64,000 nucleotides of DNA, taken from contig NZ_CP024313.1 of the NCBI RefSeq assembly GCF_002944315.1, positions 1 through 64,000 of the forward strand, written 5' to 3'. Numbering within the stretch: position 1 is the stretch's first letter; every line of letters starts with the position of its first letter. This DNA comes from Rhizobium sp. NXC24 (lineage in GTDB: Bacteria; Pseudomonadota; Alphaproteobacteria; Rhizobiales; Rhizobiaceae). Under the pieces are notes generated by a model. It had not been told where the DNA came from, made no database searches, and saw nothing but the letters and a program-made list of their open reading frames with translations. Below, one piece after another: positions 16,339-25,718 of this stretch. The translations under genes and the position numbers were made by a program.

Positions 16339-18771
16339 TTATGCCGCGACGGCGTCCACCAAGTATGTGAGAAGGTCGGGATCGACCGTAGTAGGTTCGC
16401 CGGCCGTCCTACGAAGTTCGACTGCAAGGAGCCTGTCTTTCTCGAACGAAGGACTGAGCTCTAGCTTGAGATAATCGAACAACGTCCGCTCATGAACGGC
16501 GATAACCACCTTCGTTCCATGAGCGCGCGAAATCGTTCGCAGCAGCGCTGCAAACTGCGCGACGTGAACCTCGTCCATATTCTGAACCGGATCATCAAGT
16601 ACAAGCCACGGAATTCTCGCGCCAACGGAGAAATGGAGTGCGAGAAACAGCGTTAATGCCGCCGTGTTCAGATTTCCGGCACTCAACATCGATCCTGGCG
16701 TTCCACCCTTCTTGCCATTCCGATGCACGGTTTCGAGTTTGGCGAAATCCTTGGAATCCGAGCCGGGTACCTTGAAGGCTGGAACAAATGGCTCGGTAGG
16801 GGCAAGACGTACAAATAGGTCTCGCCAGAGCGTGTTGAGCGACTCGTTGAAAACGCGTCTAACGATCTTGGTTCGAGCTTCCTGCGCAGTATCGGCGATG
16901 GTCTTTGCTTGCCCTTTCAACTTCTCCAGTTCGGCCACCGCCCCCACTAGGACCGCGCGCGTCTCTCGCGCCTTTTCAAGATTTGCCGCTGCTTGTTTTC
17001 GACGCTTGTCGATCGAGATAACTGTAAGAGCCGACTGTATGGCGGTCCCGCGGTGCGCCTGAAGAGAAGTTGCCTGTTCGACTTCAATCTCGGCCTGGGC
17101 TGTTAGTGCGGAGACTATAATGTGAAAGGGTTCTCGGGCGAGATCGCTTCGTGCCATTTCCCCGGCCATGCGAATGGCAGCATCTAAAAGCTCCGATGCC
17201 CCGCGATCCCTTTCGCGAAAACTTGCCAGCCGACCCTTCAGTTCAGCCTCGTCGGCAAGAAGGATAGTGCCGTTTATTGCCGGCTGCCACAGCCTGGCCA
17301 ATGTGACCTTGCCTTCAGCGAAGTCGGCCTGTGCGTTTATCCAGTCCAATCTTAGCTCGTCGGAAATCCGTTTGGCAGTCTCAGAAGCGAGTTCGCGCCG
17401 AAGCTGAGCAACGCGGCTTGTTGATGTGGTCTTTTCCGACGCGAGGGCCGTTAAGCGGGCTGCGTCGTCAGTTAGCTTCGCGATACTTTTTTGTACATGA
17501 AGAGACAGACGTTCATCCGGTGATACCTGTGAGAAATCCCGCCCACACACGGGGCAATCGTCGGTGTGAATATGAGGTAGAAGCGTTGCAAGGGCGCTCG
17601 CGAACTGACCGGCGTCCTGCGCAAGTCCTGAAATCTGGGAGTCGACGAGCAGCCCCCGCGCTTCCTCCTTCGCGATGTTGTCGCTGAGTTCGTATTCTTT
17701 CTTTTTTGCCGCTTCGTCGTTTTCCAGAAGCGTCTCAATACGGGCTAGTTCGTTTGCGATCCGCCTCTCAGCTTCCTCGGCGGCGGTCATCGGGTCGGTC
17801 GAAGACCAGGAGGGCAGGTCCGGAAAGTGGACGCGGAGAGAGACGATCAGTTCCTCCAATTCGGCGCCCGTCGTGGTTCGCCAGTCGTTTGCGGCCTCTC
17901 GCGCCGTTTGTTCGTTCGCTTCTACCTGGGCGCGCTCTTGAGATCCTGAATCGCTTGGTAGCTTCGACCAGGCACTTGTGAGCGACCGGAGATCGTTCAG
18001 ACGACGGGTTGCCTCCACGGCAACGCCTTCGGTACCCACGTTGCCAAGCAGGGCGGTTAGGTTTTCGAGGTCGAACCCATCTGAGGGTTCATCGGGTAAC
18101 AGTTCATTCAATGCGGCATGAACTTTTCCAAGCTCTTCGGTGCGAGTTTTATCCTGGGTCGCAAGTTCGGCCCTAAGTAGTGCAATTTCCTGGTCTGTTC
18201 GCTCGATCCGGCTCTCAAAAGCTCGATATTCCGGCACTAGATTTTTTGTCCGAGCTTTATGTCCCGCGTCGTGAAGACCATCGATTAGGGCATCGAGCTG
18301 GCTCAGGCCGAGCAGATCTTTCACAAATTGAGTCAGGGCACTCTCGCCATCCTCGACTTTCGATTTCTGATAGATGTCGAGAAGGCGGCCGAGCATCGAT
18401 TGCGCAAGATAGCACCGCTCGCTGAAAAATTTGCCATCGTCGCCGTCAAGGTACGGTGTGCCGGCGATGCGGCCGTTCTCGATCATAAAGCTGCCACGAT
18501 CATCCACGGGACCAAGAGGTCCTTCGATAACGACCTTGGCGTGTTGAGCCCCTTCGTGAACCACATGCCGCGCAAAATTCGCATCGTCTTCTCTCATCGA
18601 CCTGACGTTGCCAGTCAGAGCGAGCTCGAGGGCCGACAGGACACTAGTCTTTCCGGTTCCGTTGGGGCCATGGATCAGGATGATAGGTGCATCGAGTGGA
18701 ACTCGAATTGTCCCCGAGATGCTTCGGAAGTCAGTGATGGACAGGCGATGGACATCGTCGAGGCTGCTCAT
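16339..18771 (-). CDS. SMC/Rad50-like ATPase with zinc hook (LmuB-like, Lamassu defence)
   Basis: An 810-residue SMC-type ATPase. Walker A GPNGTGKTS is at 35-43, a long coiled coil follows, the CPVC zinc hook is at 406-409, almost exactly mid-chain, and the second coil leads to a signature-like LSAGNLNTAALTLFL and the Walker B LVLDDPVQ (D726, D727). This is the Rad50 layout. The gene overlaps the middle gene by ATGA and is last in a three-gene operon whose first gene is a SIR2 protein. The order effector, small protein, zinc-hook ATPase is that of Lamassu systems (LmuA, LmuC, LmuB), where the ATPase senses foreign DNA structures and releases the effector. Confidence 0.85.
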   Translation of the reverse strand: MSSLDDVHRLSITDFRSISGTIRVPLDAPIILIHGPNGTGKTSVLSALELALTGNVRSMREDDANFARHVVHEGAQHAKVVIEGPLGPVDDRGSFMIENGRIAGTPYLDGDDGKFFSERCYLAQSMLGRLLDIYQKSKVEDGESALTQFVKDLLGLSQLDALIDGLHDAGHKARTKNLVPEYRAFESRIERTDQEIALLRAELATQDKTRTEELGKVHAALNELLPDEPSDGFDLENLTALLGNVGTEGVAVEATRRLNDLRSLTSAWSKLPSDSGSQERAQVEANEQTAREAANDWRTTTGAELEELIVSLRVHFPDLPSWSSTDPMTAAEEAERRIANELARIETLLENDEAAKKKEYELSDNIAKEEARGLLVDSQISGLAQDAGQFASALATLLPHIHTDDCPVCGRDFSQVSPDERLSLHVQKSIAKLTDDAARLTALASEKTTSTSRVAQLRRELASETAKRISDELRLDWINAQADFAEGKVTLARLWQPAINGTILLADEAELKGRLASFRERDRGASELLDAAIRMAGEMARSDLAREPFHIIVSALTAQAEIEVEQATSLQAHRGTAIQSALTVISIDKRRKQAAANLEKARETRAVLVGAVAELEKLKGQAKTIADTAQEARTKIVRRVFNESLNTLWRDLFVRLAPTEPFVPAFKVPGSDSKDFAKLETVHRNGKKGGTPGSMLSAGNLNTAALTLFLALHFSVGARIPWLVLDDPVQNMDEVHVAQFAALLRTISRAHGTKVVIAVHERTLFDYLKLELSPSFEKDRLLAVELRRTAGEPTTVDPDLLTYLVDAVAA

Positions 18772-19376
18772 TGGTCACCCTCATCGGTTTCAAGTTTCTT
18801 TTCGGCGGTGTTGAAAGGTGCCGTTAGTTGCCGTTTCAACTCAAATTTGACAGCGGCAGCTCCGCGTGGAGACGCTTCAACGACCGATTTTCTTAACTGG
18901 GGATCTATAGACGCGGGTAGGAGCTGGATCATTTCCCCGAGAGGATCGGCGGCTATCCCTGTCTGCGGAGCTATTGGCAATGGCAAAAGTACGGAAAGCC
19001 AATCACGCAGCAGCTCGTCGTCCTTCGTACCAGTCGGAGTGCCAACTGGTAGAACGCGACAGACTTTCGAAATTGACTCGAGGGCGCTTTCGGCTGGCCG
19101 CGGACCCGTGAGGATTGCGGTAACCGGTCGTCGGGAACCAACCACATCCAGAGCCCGCCCGAGTCCGCCAATTTTCTGACGTGTGCGCTGAATATCCTCA
19201 GCAATAGTATCGATGACGATTACGAGGTCTGGATTCTTGTCCTGCCCGATCAGAACAGCGGAGAACTCAAAAGGGACGTTTCCGATCTTTAGAGGAGCGG
19301 GCACGCGCCGAAATGCTTTCGAGCCTTCGAGGATCGCGACAATCTGCTCAACGGGTGCCAGTGTAGTGGGTGTCAT
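18768..19376 (-). CDS. Small middle protein of Lamassu-like operon (LmuC-like)
   Basis: A 202-residue protein, start taken at the ATG that overlaps the SIR2 stop (ATGA); the end overlaps the ATPase start by another ATGA. The core (PFEFSAVLIGQDKNPDLVIVIDT, then RTRQKIGGLGRALDVV) alternates strands and helices in a way that resembles a degenerate nuclease-like fold, but no certain catalytic set is visible. Size and position match the middle component LmuC of Lamassu or the middle component of ABC-three-component conflict systems. It probably bridges the ATPase and the effector. Confidence 0.7.
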   Translation of the reverse strand: MTPTTLAPVEQIVAILEGSKAFRRVPAPLKIGNVPFEFSAVLIGQDKNPDLVIVIDTIAEDIQRTRQKIGGLGRALDVVGSRRPVTAILTGPRPAESALESISKVCRVLPVGTPTGTKDDELLRDWLSVLLPLPIAPQTGIAADPLGEMIQLLPASIDPQLRKSVVEASPRGAAAVKFELKRQLTAPFNTAEKKLETDEGDQ

Positions 19377-21127
19377 AGCGTTGCCTCTTCCTTGAGCCTC
19401 GCCAATATCTCGTCGGTACTCGTGGCATTGACTATAAGCTCTTTGAAGCTGAACTCGCGATAGCTGCTTTCCGCATCGCCCCGCCCAAACCGTGACGACG
19501 GGCTCGTTTGTCGGCGAGCAATGCGGGCGGAACAAACGGCGACGATTGTGTCGCTATCGGTTTCATTTATGACGCCTTCGCCAATAAGCTTCGACAGCGT
19601 TTCATTGTTCGAGACTACGAACATTTTCTGCTGCTTTCCAGCCGCGCCGGAAATTGAGAAGCTACCCATGTTCGCATCGCCGGTGACCGGTGTGATTTGC
19701 CATCCGTCCACTTCCGTCGCTCGACCAGCGATCCCGAGAAACACTCCCAGTTCCGGCATGTTCGACATCTGGACATAAGGATCGTTGGCCATTTGCCCAA
19801 TAGGCAGCACCCCAACCGGGCCGTAGATGCCTTTGGCTAGGCCGCCGATCTCCCCGCGGAAAATCGAAAGGTTTCGTGTGATCCCGGCGACCAGCGCGTT
19901 CATGAACGCTCGCTTGTCGTCGCTGGTGTCACCCGCCTTGGATGCGACCCGATCTCTCGCGCCGATGACTCCCTCTATGATCTTCGCCCGCTCCCCCGCG
20001 GCCAATTGTGATGCATCGACGAGCTCGATCAACTTAGCAAACTTCTGACCCAGCACGCTCAGAACCAATGCCGTCAGAAGTGGTTTTCCGTAAGCAGGGA
20101 TTTTTGCCGCTTTTTCGATTTCGAACTGGCGATCGTCATAATCGTCCTGATAGACGCTCTTGAGCATAGTCCCCTGCTCGGCGCCGAGCTCATCGCCCGC
20201 AAATACATAAGCGGGTGGATGCGAAGGCCAGCCGCGCTTCAGCATCGCGCGGTCGACCGAAAATATGTCCTTGATGTTGGAATCCTGGGCCGAAAGGCCA
20301 ATCATCAGAGTACGGTGCGTGACGCTCAGTCCTTCCAGCTGATTTTTCATGAGCGCGAATTTTGGATCGTTCGGCCAATCCGTAATCTGCTGGTCCCGAC
20401 CTACGATGTACTCGCGATACTGCGCTTCCTGGCGCTTAGCCTGGATGGCGCATCCATGAAATTTATGAAGTAGGGCTCGCCCGCCTGCGCCCGGGATATC
20501 TTCCGCTCTCACCAGCACGGCAACCAACGTTTCATTGCCATCGGACAGGGTCGCCACCGCTTTTTCTACCAAGCCGTCCCAGTTGGCCGATGCGACTTTC
20601 GGAAACACACCCTCCAGAACCAATACTGCAACCGCTGTATGCTCACAGTCCGGCTCGAGGTTATCGTCAGCGTAAGTTCCTCGGACATCGACGATGTCCC
20701 ACACCAAATGGTCCGATGGATGTCCCTGTATTCGTATGTCGAGTAGTAGTGCGTATTTGCCGACGAGGCGCTCAACAATGATGTCTATATTTGCCCAAGT
20801 TGTCGGATCTGCCTCCTGATCAACCGCAGCTTTTTCGCCAGGGGTCAAAGCGAGGCCTAGCGCTTTGTCCAGTGCGCGTTTGTATGTTCCGTCGCCGGTT
20901 TCACCTCTTGCATTAGCTGACAGGTAATCCAGCACGCGTCTCGCGACCACGCGCAGGTCAGCCACTCTTTCCCTCGAAATTCCCGACCCCAACCAGAGCG
21001 CGTATTCGGCTTTCGCAACGCCAACCGCGACTTCCAGAAACTCTTCGTCGAGAAGTTTCAGGGTCTCCAACACGGAGATATTTATCGCCGTAATCTTCTT
21101 TGGAATTTCCAAGATTTGTGCCCCCAT
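19373..21127 (-). CDS. SIR2-domain effector (LmuA-like, Lamassu-Sir2)
   Basis: A 584-residue protein if started at 21127; an in-frame ATG at about 21199 would add 24 residues and has a weak AAGGCGGG site, so the start is uncertain. YALWLGSGIS at about 43-51 is the SIR2 nucleotide-binding motif (GAGxS form). Anti-phage SIR2 proteins usually destroy NAD+ and stop infected cells. The remaining 500 residues, including YVFAGDELGAEQG, are probably the part that meets the ATPase. It begins a three-gene operon with two 4-base overlaps. The Lamassu-Sir2 assignment rests on gene order and domains. Confidence 0.72.
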   Translation of the reverse strand: MGAQILEIPKKITAINISVLETLKLLDEEFLEVAVGVAKAEYALWLGSGISRERVADLRVVARRVLDYLSANARGETGDGTYKRALDKALGLALTPGEKAAVDQEADPTTWANIDIIVERLVGKYALLLDIRIQGHPSDHLVWDIVDVRGTYADDNLEPDCEHTAVAVLVLEGVFPKVASANWDGLVEKAVATLSDGNETLVAVLVRAEDIPGAGGRALLHKFHGCAIQAKRQEAQYREYIVGRDQQITDWPNDPKFALMKNQLEGLSVTHRTLMIGLSAQDSNIKDIFSVDRAMLKRGWPSHPPAYVFAGDELGAEQGTMLKSVYQDDYDDRQFEIEKAAKIPAYGKPLLTALVLSVLGQKFAKLIELVDASQLAAGERAKIIEGVIGARDRVASKAGDTSDDKRAFMNALVAGITRNLSIFRGEIGGLAKGIYGPVGVLPIGQMANDPYVQMSNMPELGVFLGIAGRATEVDGWQITPVTGDANMGSFSISGAAGKQQKMFVVSNNETLSKLIGEGVINETDSDTIVAVCSARIARRQTSPSSRFGRGDAESSYREFSFKELIVNATSTDEILARLKEEATL

Positions 21128-21260
21128 GCGAAGCACTATAAGCTCAATTCGTGCTAAGATTGCAAGCAATTGATGTTGGCGCGGGCGCATTTCACGTGCC
21201 CCGCCTTTCGGTTCGTTGCACGCTTTCCGCAGTATTTGTGGGTGGCTGAGGAACGGGTGA

Positions 21261-22679
21261 ATGCGCAGGAACATTACGGTTGACCCGCTGGCCTATGCCG
21301 ATCCGGTGCAAAATCCAGAAATCACAGAGATCCTTGATCTTGCTAGCGGCGAAGTCCTCGACGCGGTTCAGTGGATTTCCGGCCGGCGCTACGATCATTT
21401 GATCGCGGACCGCGTCTCGATCCGCGAGAACTTGTCCAGCGTTCCGCGCTTCAGCTGCGCTCTCTGCCCGACCCCTGTGTATCTCGTGTCATCGCCCGAA
21501 AAGCGCTTCTTCTTCCGCCATAAGAGCGAAGACGGATCGTGCCCAGCGAAGACCCGATCAGCCTTGTCGCGGGAAGAAATCCAAGCCCTGAAATACCATG
21601 GACAACGCGAGAGCGAAGCGCACAAAGCCGCCAAATCTCGCATTATCCGGAGCCTTGCTGCGGATCCTACCAACAGCGACATCTACACGGAACGGCAATG
21701 GCGTTCAAGCCTGAAGCCCGGGAGCCGTCGGCAGCCGGATGTGCAGGCGCAGACCGTTTTCGGCCGCGTCGCTTTCGAGGTGCAGCTTTCAACCACGTTT
21801 CTCGATGTCGTGGCCGAGCGCCGTTCCTTTTATCGTCAGGAGGGCGCTTTGCTGATCTGGATGATGGCGGGCTTCAATCCGGAAGATCGTCGTCTGACTA
21901 CTGACGACCTGCTATTCTCAAATAACTCGAACATATTGGTCGTCGATGAGGAGACGGCGCAGCTGTCGGAGCGAGAAGGCTTGTTCCACGTCCGTTGTCA
22001 CTATCGCGTACCGGAAGTGAATGCTGGCAAGCTGAAGGACCGGTGGCGGGATGAGATCGTCGCCTTTAGAGATCTGATAGTAGATTTCGAAAAGCAAACC
22101 GCTTGGGCATTTGATTATGCCGGCCAAGCCAACTTGCTGCTGCGGCAGCGGGAAGCGACCCGGCTGGGAGGCGAGGACGACCTGCGCCAGCGGATTTGTT
22201 CGTTTTGGCTCGCTCGAAATCAAAAGACGCCCGAGACGGTGTCGCAGGTTGAGACGTGGCAAAACCTTATTGGGGAGCTTTCTGCAAGCGGAGTGCCCGC
22301 CCCAATCGGCGATCGCTATGACCGCGCGATTACCGGCCTCATGAATGGGGTTTTGAGCGCGCGTGAGAAGACACCGGTGGGATGGGATTTCAAACATCTT
22401 ATCCAGGTCGTTCACCGCATCTGCGATGGGTACCCAGAACACGCGCTGACAATGGGCGTCGCGCTTCGGGAATATGAATGCGAAGACTTGATCAAAGCCC
22501 AGGATAAAAAGGGAAAATGGGCGAAACGATCGCACGCTATGCGACAAGCGATTCTGAATGGTGATGAGCGCTTTCTGCCCGATTCCGGGACGTTGCCATT
22601 TCTGAAATTCATGTTTCCGGCAATCGGCGCGCGAGTCGAAAGGTTTCTTGCCTCGGGTTTGGGGAGGTCGCAGTTCTAA
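21261..22679 (+). CDS. CoiA/DUF6035-like predicted nuclease
   Basis: A 472-residue protein divergent from the SIR2 operon. Its N-terminal third has paired cysteines (CALCPT and SCPAK) suited to zinc binding around a RFFFRHK segment, and then RRQPDVQAQTVFGRVAFEVQLSTTF, which has the D-x(n)-E-x-Q pattern of PD-(D/E)xK nucleases, as in CoiA-like competence proteins and DUF6035. The C-terminal half has no motif I recognise. It shares the defence island and may be an independent nuclease or an accessory of a neighbouring system. Confidence 0.7.
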   Translation: MRRNITVDPLAYADPVQNPEITEILDLASGEVLDAVQWISGRRYDHLIADRVSIRENLSSVPRFSCALCPTPVYLVSSPEKRFFFRHKSEDGSCPAKTRSALSREEIQALKYHGQRESEAHKAAKSRIIRSLAADPTNSDIYTERQWRSSLKPGSRRQPDVQAQTVFGRVAFEVQLSTTFLDVVAERRSFYRQEGALLIWMMAGFNPEDRRLTTDDLLFSNNSNILVVDEETAQLSEREGLFHVRCHYRVPEVNAGKLKDRWRDEIVAFRDLIVDFEKQTAWAFDYAGQANLLLRQREATRLGGEDDLRQRICSFWLARNQKTPETVSQVETWQNLIGELSASGVPAPIGDRYDRAITGLMNGVLSAREKTPVGWDFKHLIQVVHRICDGYPEHALTMGVALREYECEDLIKAQDKKGKWAKRSHAMRQAILNGDERFLPDSGTLPFLKFMFPAIGARVERFLASGLGRSQF

Positions 22680-22831
22680 ATTTAATTCCCAGGAGCTGGG
22701 AGCCCAATATCACTTGCTTAAACTATTCGCCTCGTATGAGAAACCTGTAAGATTCATCTACGATTGGGTGAATGATAACCCGTGCGCCGGCTTAGAGGCC
22801 GATCGATTTCGGCAAAGTCATTCTTCGTAAT

Positions 22832-23971
22832 TCACCGAAGGGCTCTCGAGGAGAGTCTTACCAGTTGCGCCACCTTTCGCTCGAGCCAGGTCCACAAACC
22901 GCTCCAAGCAATTAGCCAAAGCGCAGCCAGTACTACGCACCAGACGGCGACGGAGCCGCCAAAGCCCCAATATTTTTCGCCCCAATTGCCGAGCACGCCA
23001 CCGATTGCTCCCAGCAAAACTACGCCGATCATGTAGAAAAGTAGGCCAGGCGTGCTGGCCTGGAAGCTGGCAAACGCTGTGAAGTCTCCAATCGGATCGT
23101 CGGGACTGCCTTCTTTCCAATGATAAATCATCAAGCGAGAGAGAAGGCGCTCTTCTTCGGCTGCTTGTTTAGTGGAGATAGCCCTTCCGCGCAGGTATGA
23201 CGCCCAGAGTTTGGCTTCCAGTCGCCGCACCTTGCGCAATGGCGCATGCTGGGTGATTAGGGAGTGTCCGAGTTCCCGGATCAGAAAGTAGTGTACGCGG
23301 GTGATTTTGAAGGGGTTGGCCTGCGCCTTCTTCCTGATCGATGGTGGGTAGCTACGTTGTTCGTTGAGGCGGAGTTCAGTCAGTTCCAGTCGCTGTGTCG
23401 AACTGACAAAGATGCTACCTTGGCCGTCGATCTCCTGTGTAAAAAGGCTCTTGGAAGCGCCGATTAGATGCAGGCGCAGACGAATGTATTGATCTCCTTT
23501 GCCAGCAGATCGCAGGCGTTGGCAAATTTTCTCCGTAAAGACCAGAGTGCAGCCTGGCCCCTTGATACCGTCTTCCACGGGGGCTACTTTGACATCCGTA
23601 CCGACTGCCACCTTGTGGACCGTAACGAAAGGCTCACCATTCGATATGGTGGTGTATTTGAGGTCTGTCTCTTCTCCAATCTCCACGACCGTGTTGAAGA
23701 CGGCGTCGAGCGTTTGAGCGAAGGTCATGACCTCGCTTAGGTCATTGACCTGAGCGATCCCGATAGGTACGGGCAAATAAAAATAGATGCGCTTCAGCAG
23801 ATGAACGTCAGACAGGCGCAATCCCATGTCCAGGAAGTTCGTCTTGGATGGGGTGTCTCGCCACAGGTTGAAGTGGATTTCAAGGCGAGGCTGCTCCGGC
23901 GCGCCATCCTGCGGTGGCTGAGTGCCATGTACCTGCTCAGGCTCATACCAAATCGCCAGGGTGCCATTCAT
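22832..23971 (-). CDS. Unassigned protein with two C-terminal membrane helices
   Basis: A 379-residue protein. The first 300 residues look soluble, with a beta-rich N-terminus. The last 75 hold two strongly hydrophobic segments (LLFYMIGVVLLGAIGGVLG and VAVWCVVLAALWLIAWSGL) followed by a basic tail. It starts 17 bp after the ASCH gene and is last in the operon GNAT-ASCH, ASCH, membrane protein. A C-terminal helical hairpin on a soluble body is a common form of membrane-damaging effectors in abortive infection. That role is inference; no family was recognised. Confidence 0.6.
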   Translation of the reverse strand: MNGTLAIWYEPEQVHGTQPPQDGAPEQPRLEIHFNLWRDTPSKTNFLDMGLRLSDVHLLKRIYFYLPVPIGIAQVNDLSEVMTFAQTLDAVFNTVVEIGEETDLKYTTISNGEPFVTVHKVAVGTDVKVAPVEDGIKGPGCTLVFTEKICQRLRSAGKGDQYIRLRLHLIGASKSLFTQEIDGQGSIFVSSTQRLELTELRLNEQRSYPPSIRKKAQANPFKITRVHYFLIRELGHSLITQHAPLRKVRRLEAKLWASYLRGRAISTKQAAEEERLLSRLMIYHWKEGSPDDPIGDFTAFASFQASTPGLLFYMIGVVLLGAIGGVLGNWGEKYWGFGGSVAVWCVVLAALWLIAWSGLWTWLERKVAQLVRLSSRALR

Positions 23972-23988
23972 CTTGTTTAAAGACCTTC

Positions 23989-24408
23989 TCAGACCGCCAG
24001 GCTGAGCTGACCAGTCGAAGGTCGGCCGAGCTCGTCGCTCACATACATGTAGGACTGGGGTGGGGTGAAGTTCTCGATTACGTCGGAAGGGTCGAGCGGG
24101 CTGTCGTAACGGCGGACATCTCCGACCGCGAGGGCGAAACTCCGTGTCCGCCCCGAGAAGTATTCGTCGAAGAAGTGCTTCGATATTCCGGAGAAGTCAG
24201 AGGTCAGCGCCCAAAGCTCGTCGGGCGTCTCGCAGAGGATTTCCTCGACGTCAAACTCGCCGATGATTTGTCCGATGGGCCGCGTCACGTAAACAACTAC
24301 CGTCTTCACGTCTTTCGAACGGTAGATGCTTTTACGAAATTCGAAGCGCTTGGTGCCTTCAAAGATCTTCTCCGCAAATTCCGGCTTAATTGACAATAAG
24401 ACTTTCAT
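23989..24408 (-). CDS. ASCH/PUA-like domain protein
   Basis: A 139-residue protein that starts at the ATG of MKVLLSIKPEFAEKIFEGTKRFEFRK. This opening is the ASCH signature (substrate-binding lysines and arginines in GTKRFEFRK), as in RNA-binding ASCH and YqfB-type proteins. PUA-like folds of this group bind RNA or modified nucleotides. The gene overlaps the upstream GNAT-ASCH gene by 23 bp and is followed 17 bp later by the membrane protein. It could sense a modified base or nucleotide. Confidence 0.78.
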   Translation of the reverse strand: MKVLLSIKPEFAEKIFEGTKRFEFRKSIYRSKDVKTVVVYVTRPIGQIIGEFDVEEILCETPDELWALTSDFSGISKHFFDEYFSGRTRSFALAVGDVRRYDSPLDPSDVIENFTPPQSYMYVSDELGRPSTGQLSLAV

Positions 24409-25441
24409 CGACCTCACCCAGTTGAAGAATGGTAGCAAATTGGTCATCGGTCAGAGGCCTAAGGTCCCACCGAGGAAACTCGCTGACGCCTACAACATTC
24501 ATCAAAGCACCGCGAGTGGGACGCTTCGCGAAAGCGGCGTTGTATGTCATTTTGGCGACATAAAGGGGCTTGCCGTCCGCATAGCGATCCAGGAGCTCTT
24601 TCTCGCTGAAAACGCTATGGTCCTTCGCAAAGGCTACGAACTCGTTGCCGTCCTTAAAGTCCCTGCGGGAGTAGGTCTCTTCGATTACGCAAACGGACGT
24701 TGCGACAGACCTGTAGAAGGCCTTCCCTGAAATATCGGTCGTTCTATAGAAAACGACGAGATCGCCTTTCTTCATCCGCGTGAGGATCAAGCCCGCGATG
24801 TATACCTTGTGGATGGTGTTCGTGTGAGGGACGTCTTCCTCTGAGTTGGGATCTTCCGTTTTCAGGATGGAATCAGGCAGAAGGGCAGTGTGGTATGCCG
24901 GCTTTATCGCCAACAGCCATTTAGCTTTCCCTTCGGTCTGCATGAAGGGATAGTCCTTGACGATGTCTCCGACCGTGGTTTCGAGCGACCGCAGCAGCAC
25001 GAGCTCCTCCCCGTTCGGGGTCGTCTTTATGCCTTTTTGCTCGAAGCCATAGCGTTGGAACAGCTTTATCAGCGAGGTGTGCGTATCGAATACGGTAACG
25101 TAGACTTCAGCAACGTCTTCGAGGATAGCATGGTCGAAAATGCGCTTGATGATCCGCTCGCCGAGCTTAGTGCCCTTGGCGTTCACCTTGAGTGTGCCAA
25201 CCTTGAGCCTTTTCTTGGCAGGTAGGGGAGGCTGCACGTCAGTGATCTTGCCGGTCTCGACCTTGATGTACAGAAAGCCCCGAATTCCGTTCCCATTTTC
25301 CTCGTCGATAACGTAAACCGGCTCCTGTGCCTTCTTCTTAAACCAATTGGAAAACTCACTGTATTGAGCTTTCAGGCTATCAAAGAATTTGTCGTTAAGG
25401 TCGACGTCTTTAAACTTAGTTGGGCGTAACGTTTGGCCCAT
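24386..25441 (-). CDS. GNAT acetyltransferase fused to an ASCH/EVE-like domain
   Basis: A 351-residue two-domain protein. Residues 1-155 are GNAT-like: LKVNAKGTKLGERIIKRIFDHA is an acetyl-CoA loop and helix, and HTSLIKLFQRYGFEQKGI is the closing GNAT strand-helix. Residues 165-345 are PUA-like (KWLLAIKPAYHTALLPDSILK, KKGDLVVFYRTTD, FRSV-type strands), in the ASCH/EVE superfamily. It opens a tight operon with a stand-alone ASCH protein and a two-helix membrane protein, divergent from the Argonaute pair. An acylating toxin or modifier controlled by nucleotide sensing is possible. Substrate unknown. Confidence 0.75.
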   Translation of the reverse strand: MGQTLRPTKFKDVDLNDKFFDSLKAQYSEFSNWFKKKAQEPVYVIDEENGNGIRGFLYIKVETGKITDVQPPLPAKKRLKVGTLKVNAKGTKLGERIIKRIFDHAILEDVAEVYVTVFDTHTSLIKLFQRYGFEQKGIKTTPNGEELVLLRSLETTVGDIVKDYPFMQTEGKAKWLLAIKPAYHTALLPDSILKTEDPNSEEDVPHTNTIHKVYIAGLILTRMKKGDLVVFYRTTDISGKAFYRSVATSVCVIEETYSRRDFKDGNEFVAFAKDHSVFSEKELLDRYADGKPLYVAKMTYNAAFAKRPTRGALMNVVGVSEFPRWDLRPLTDDQFATILQLGEVDESLIVN

Positions 25442-25718
25442 GCGTCTCTCCCCGATTCGCTTCCACCAACCATATCAAGCCGCTGCGAAACACAATATGC
25501 TCATGCAATTTGAAGTCGTTATTTTCCCCGAGGCTTTTAGATAGGCCTTTCGGAATTGGCGATGCTGTAGCAAATTGGCTAAATGCACTTCTAATCCCTG
25601 TCTGATCTGCATCTTGGCCTAAGAAAACTGGGCAAGGCTGCGGCAACGCTCTGGTTTTTGCCGACGGTTCCTCCTATGTTCTCGTTCGGGGATCTGCTCG
25701 GGCTTAACAGGGAAAATC
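25442..25718. promoter_or_regulatory. Divergent promoter region between two defence operons
   Basis: About 277 bp between the divergent GNAT-ASCH operon and the nuclease-Argonaute operon. Promoters for both must lie here, but no box stands out. Confidence 0.4.
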
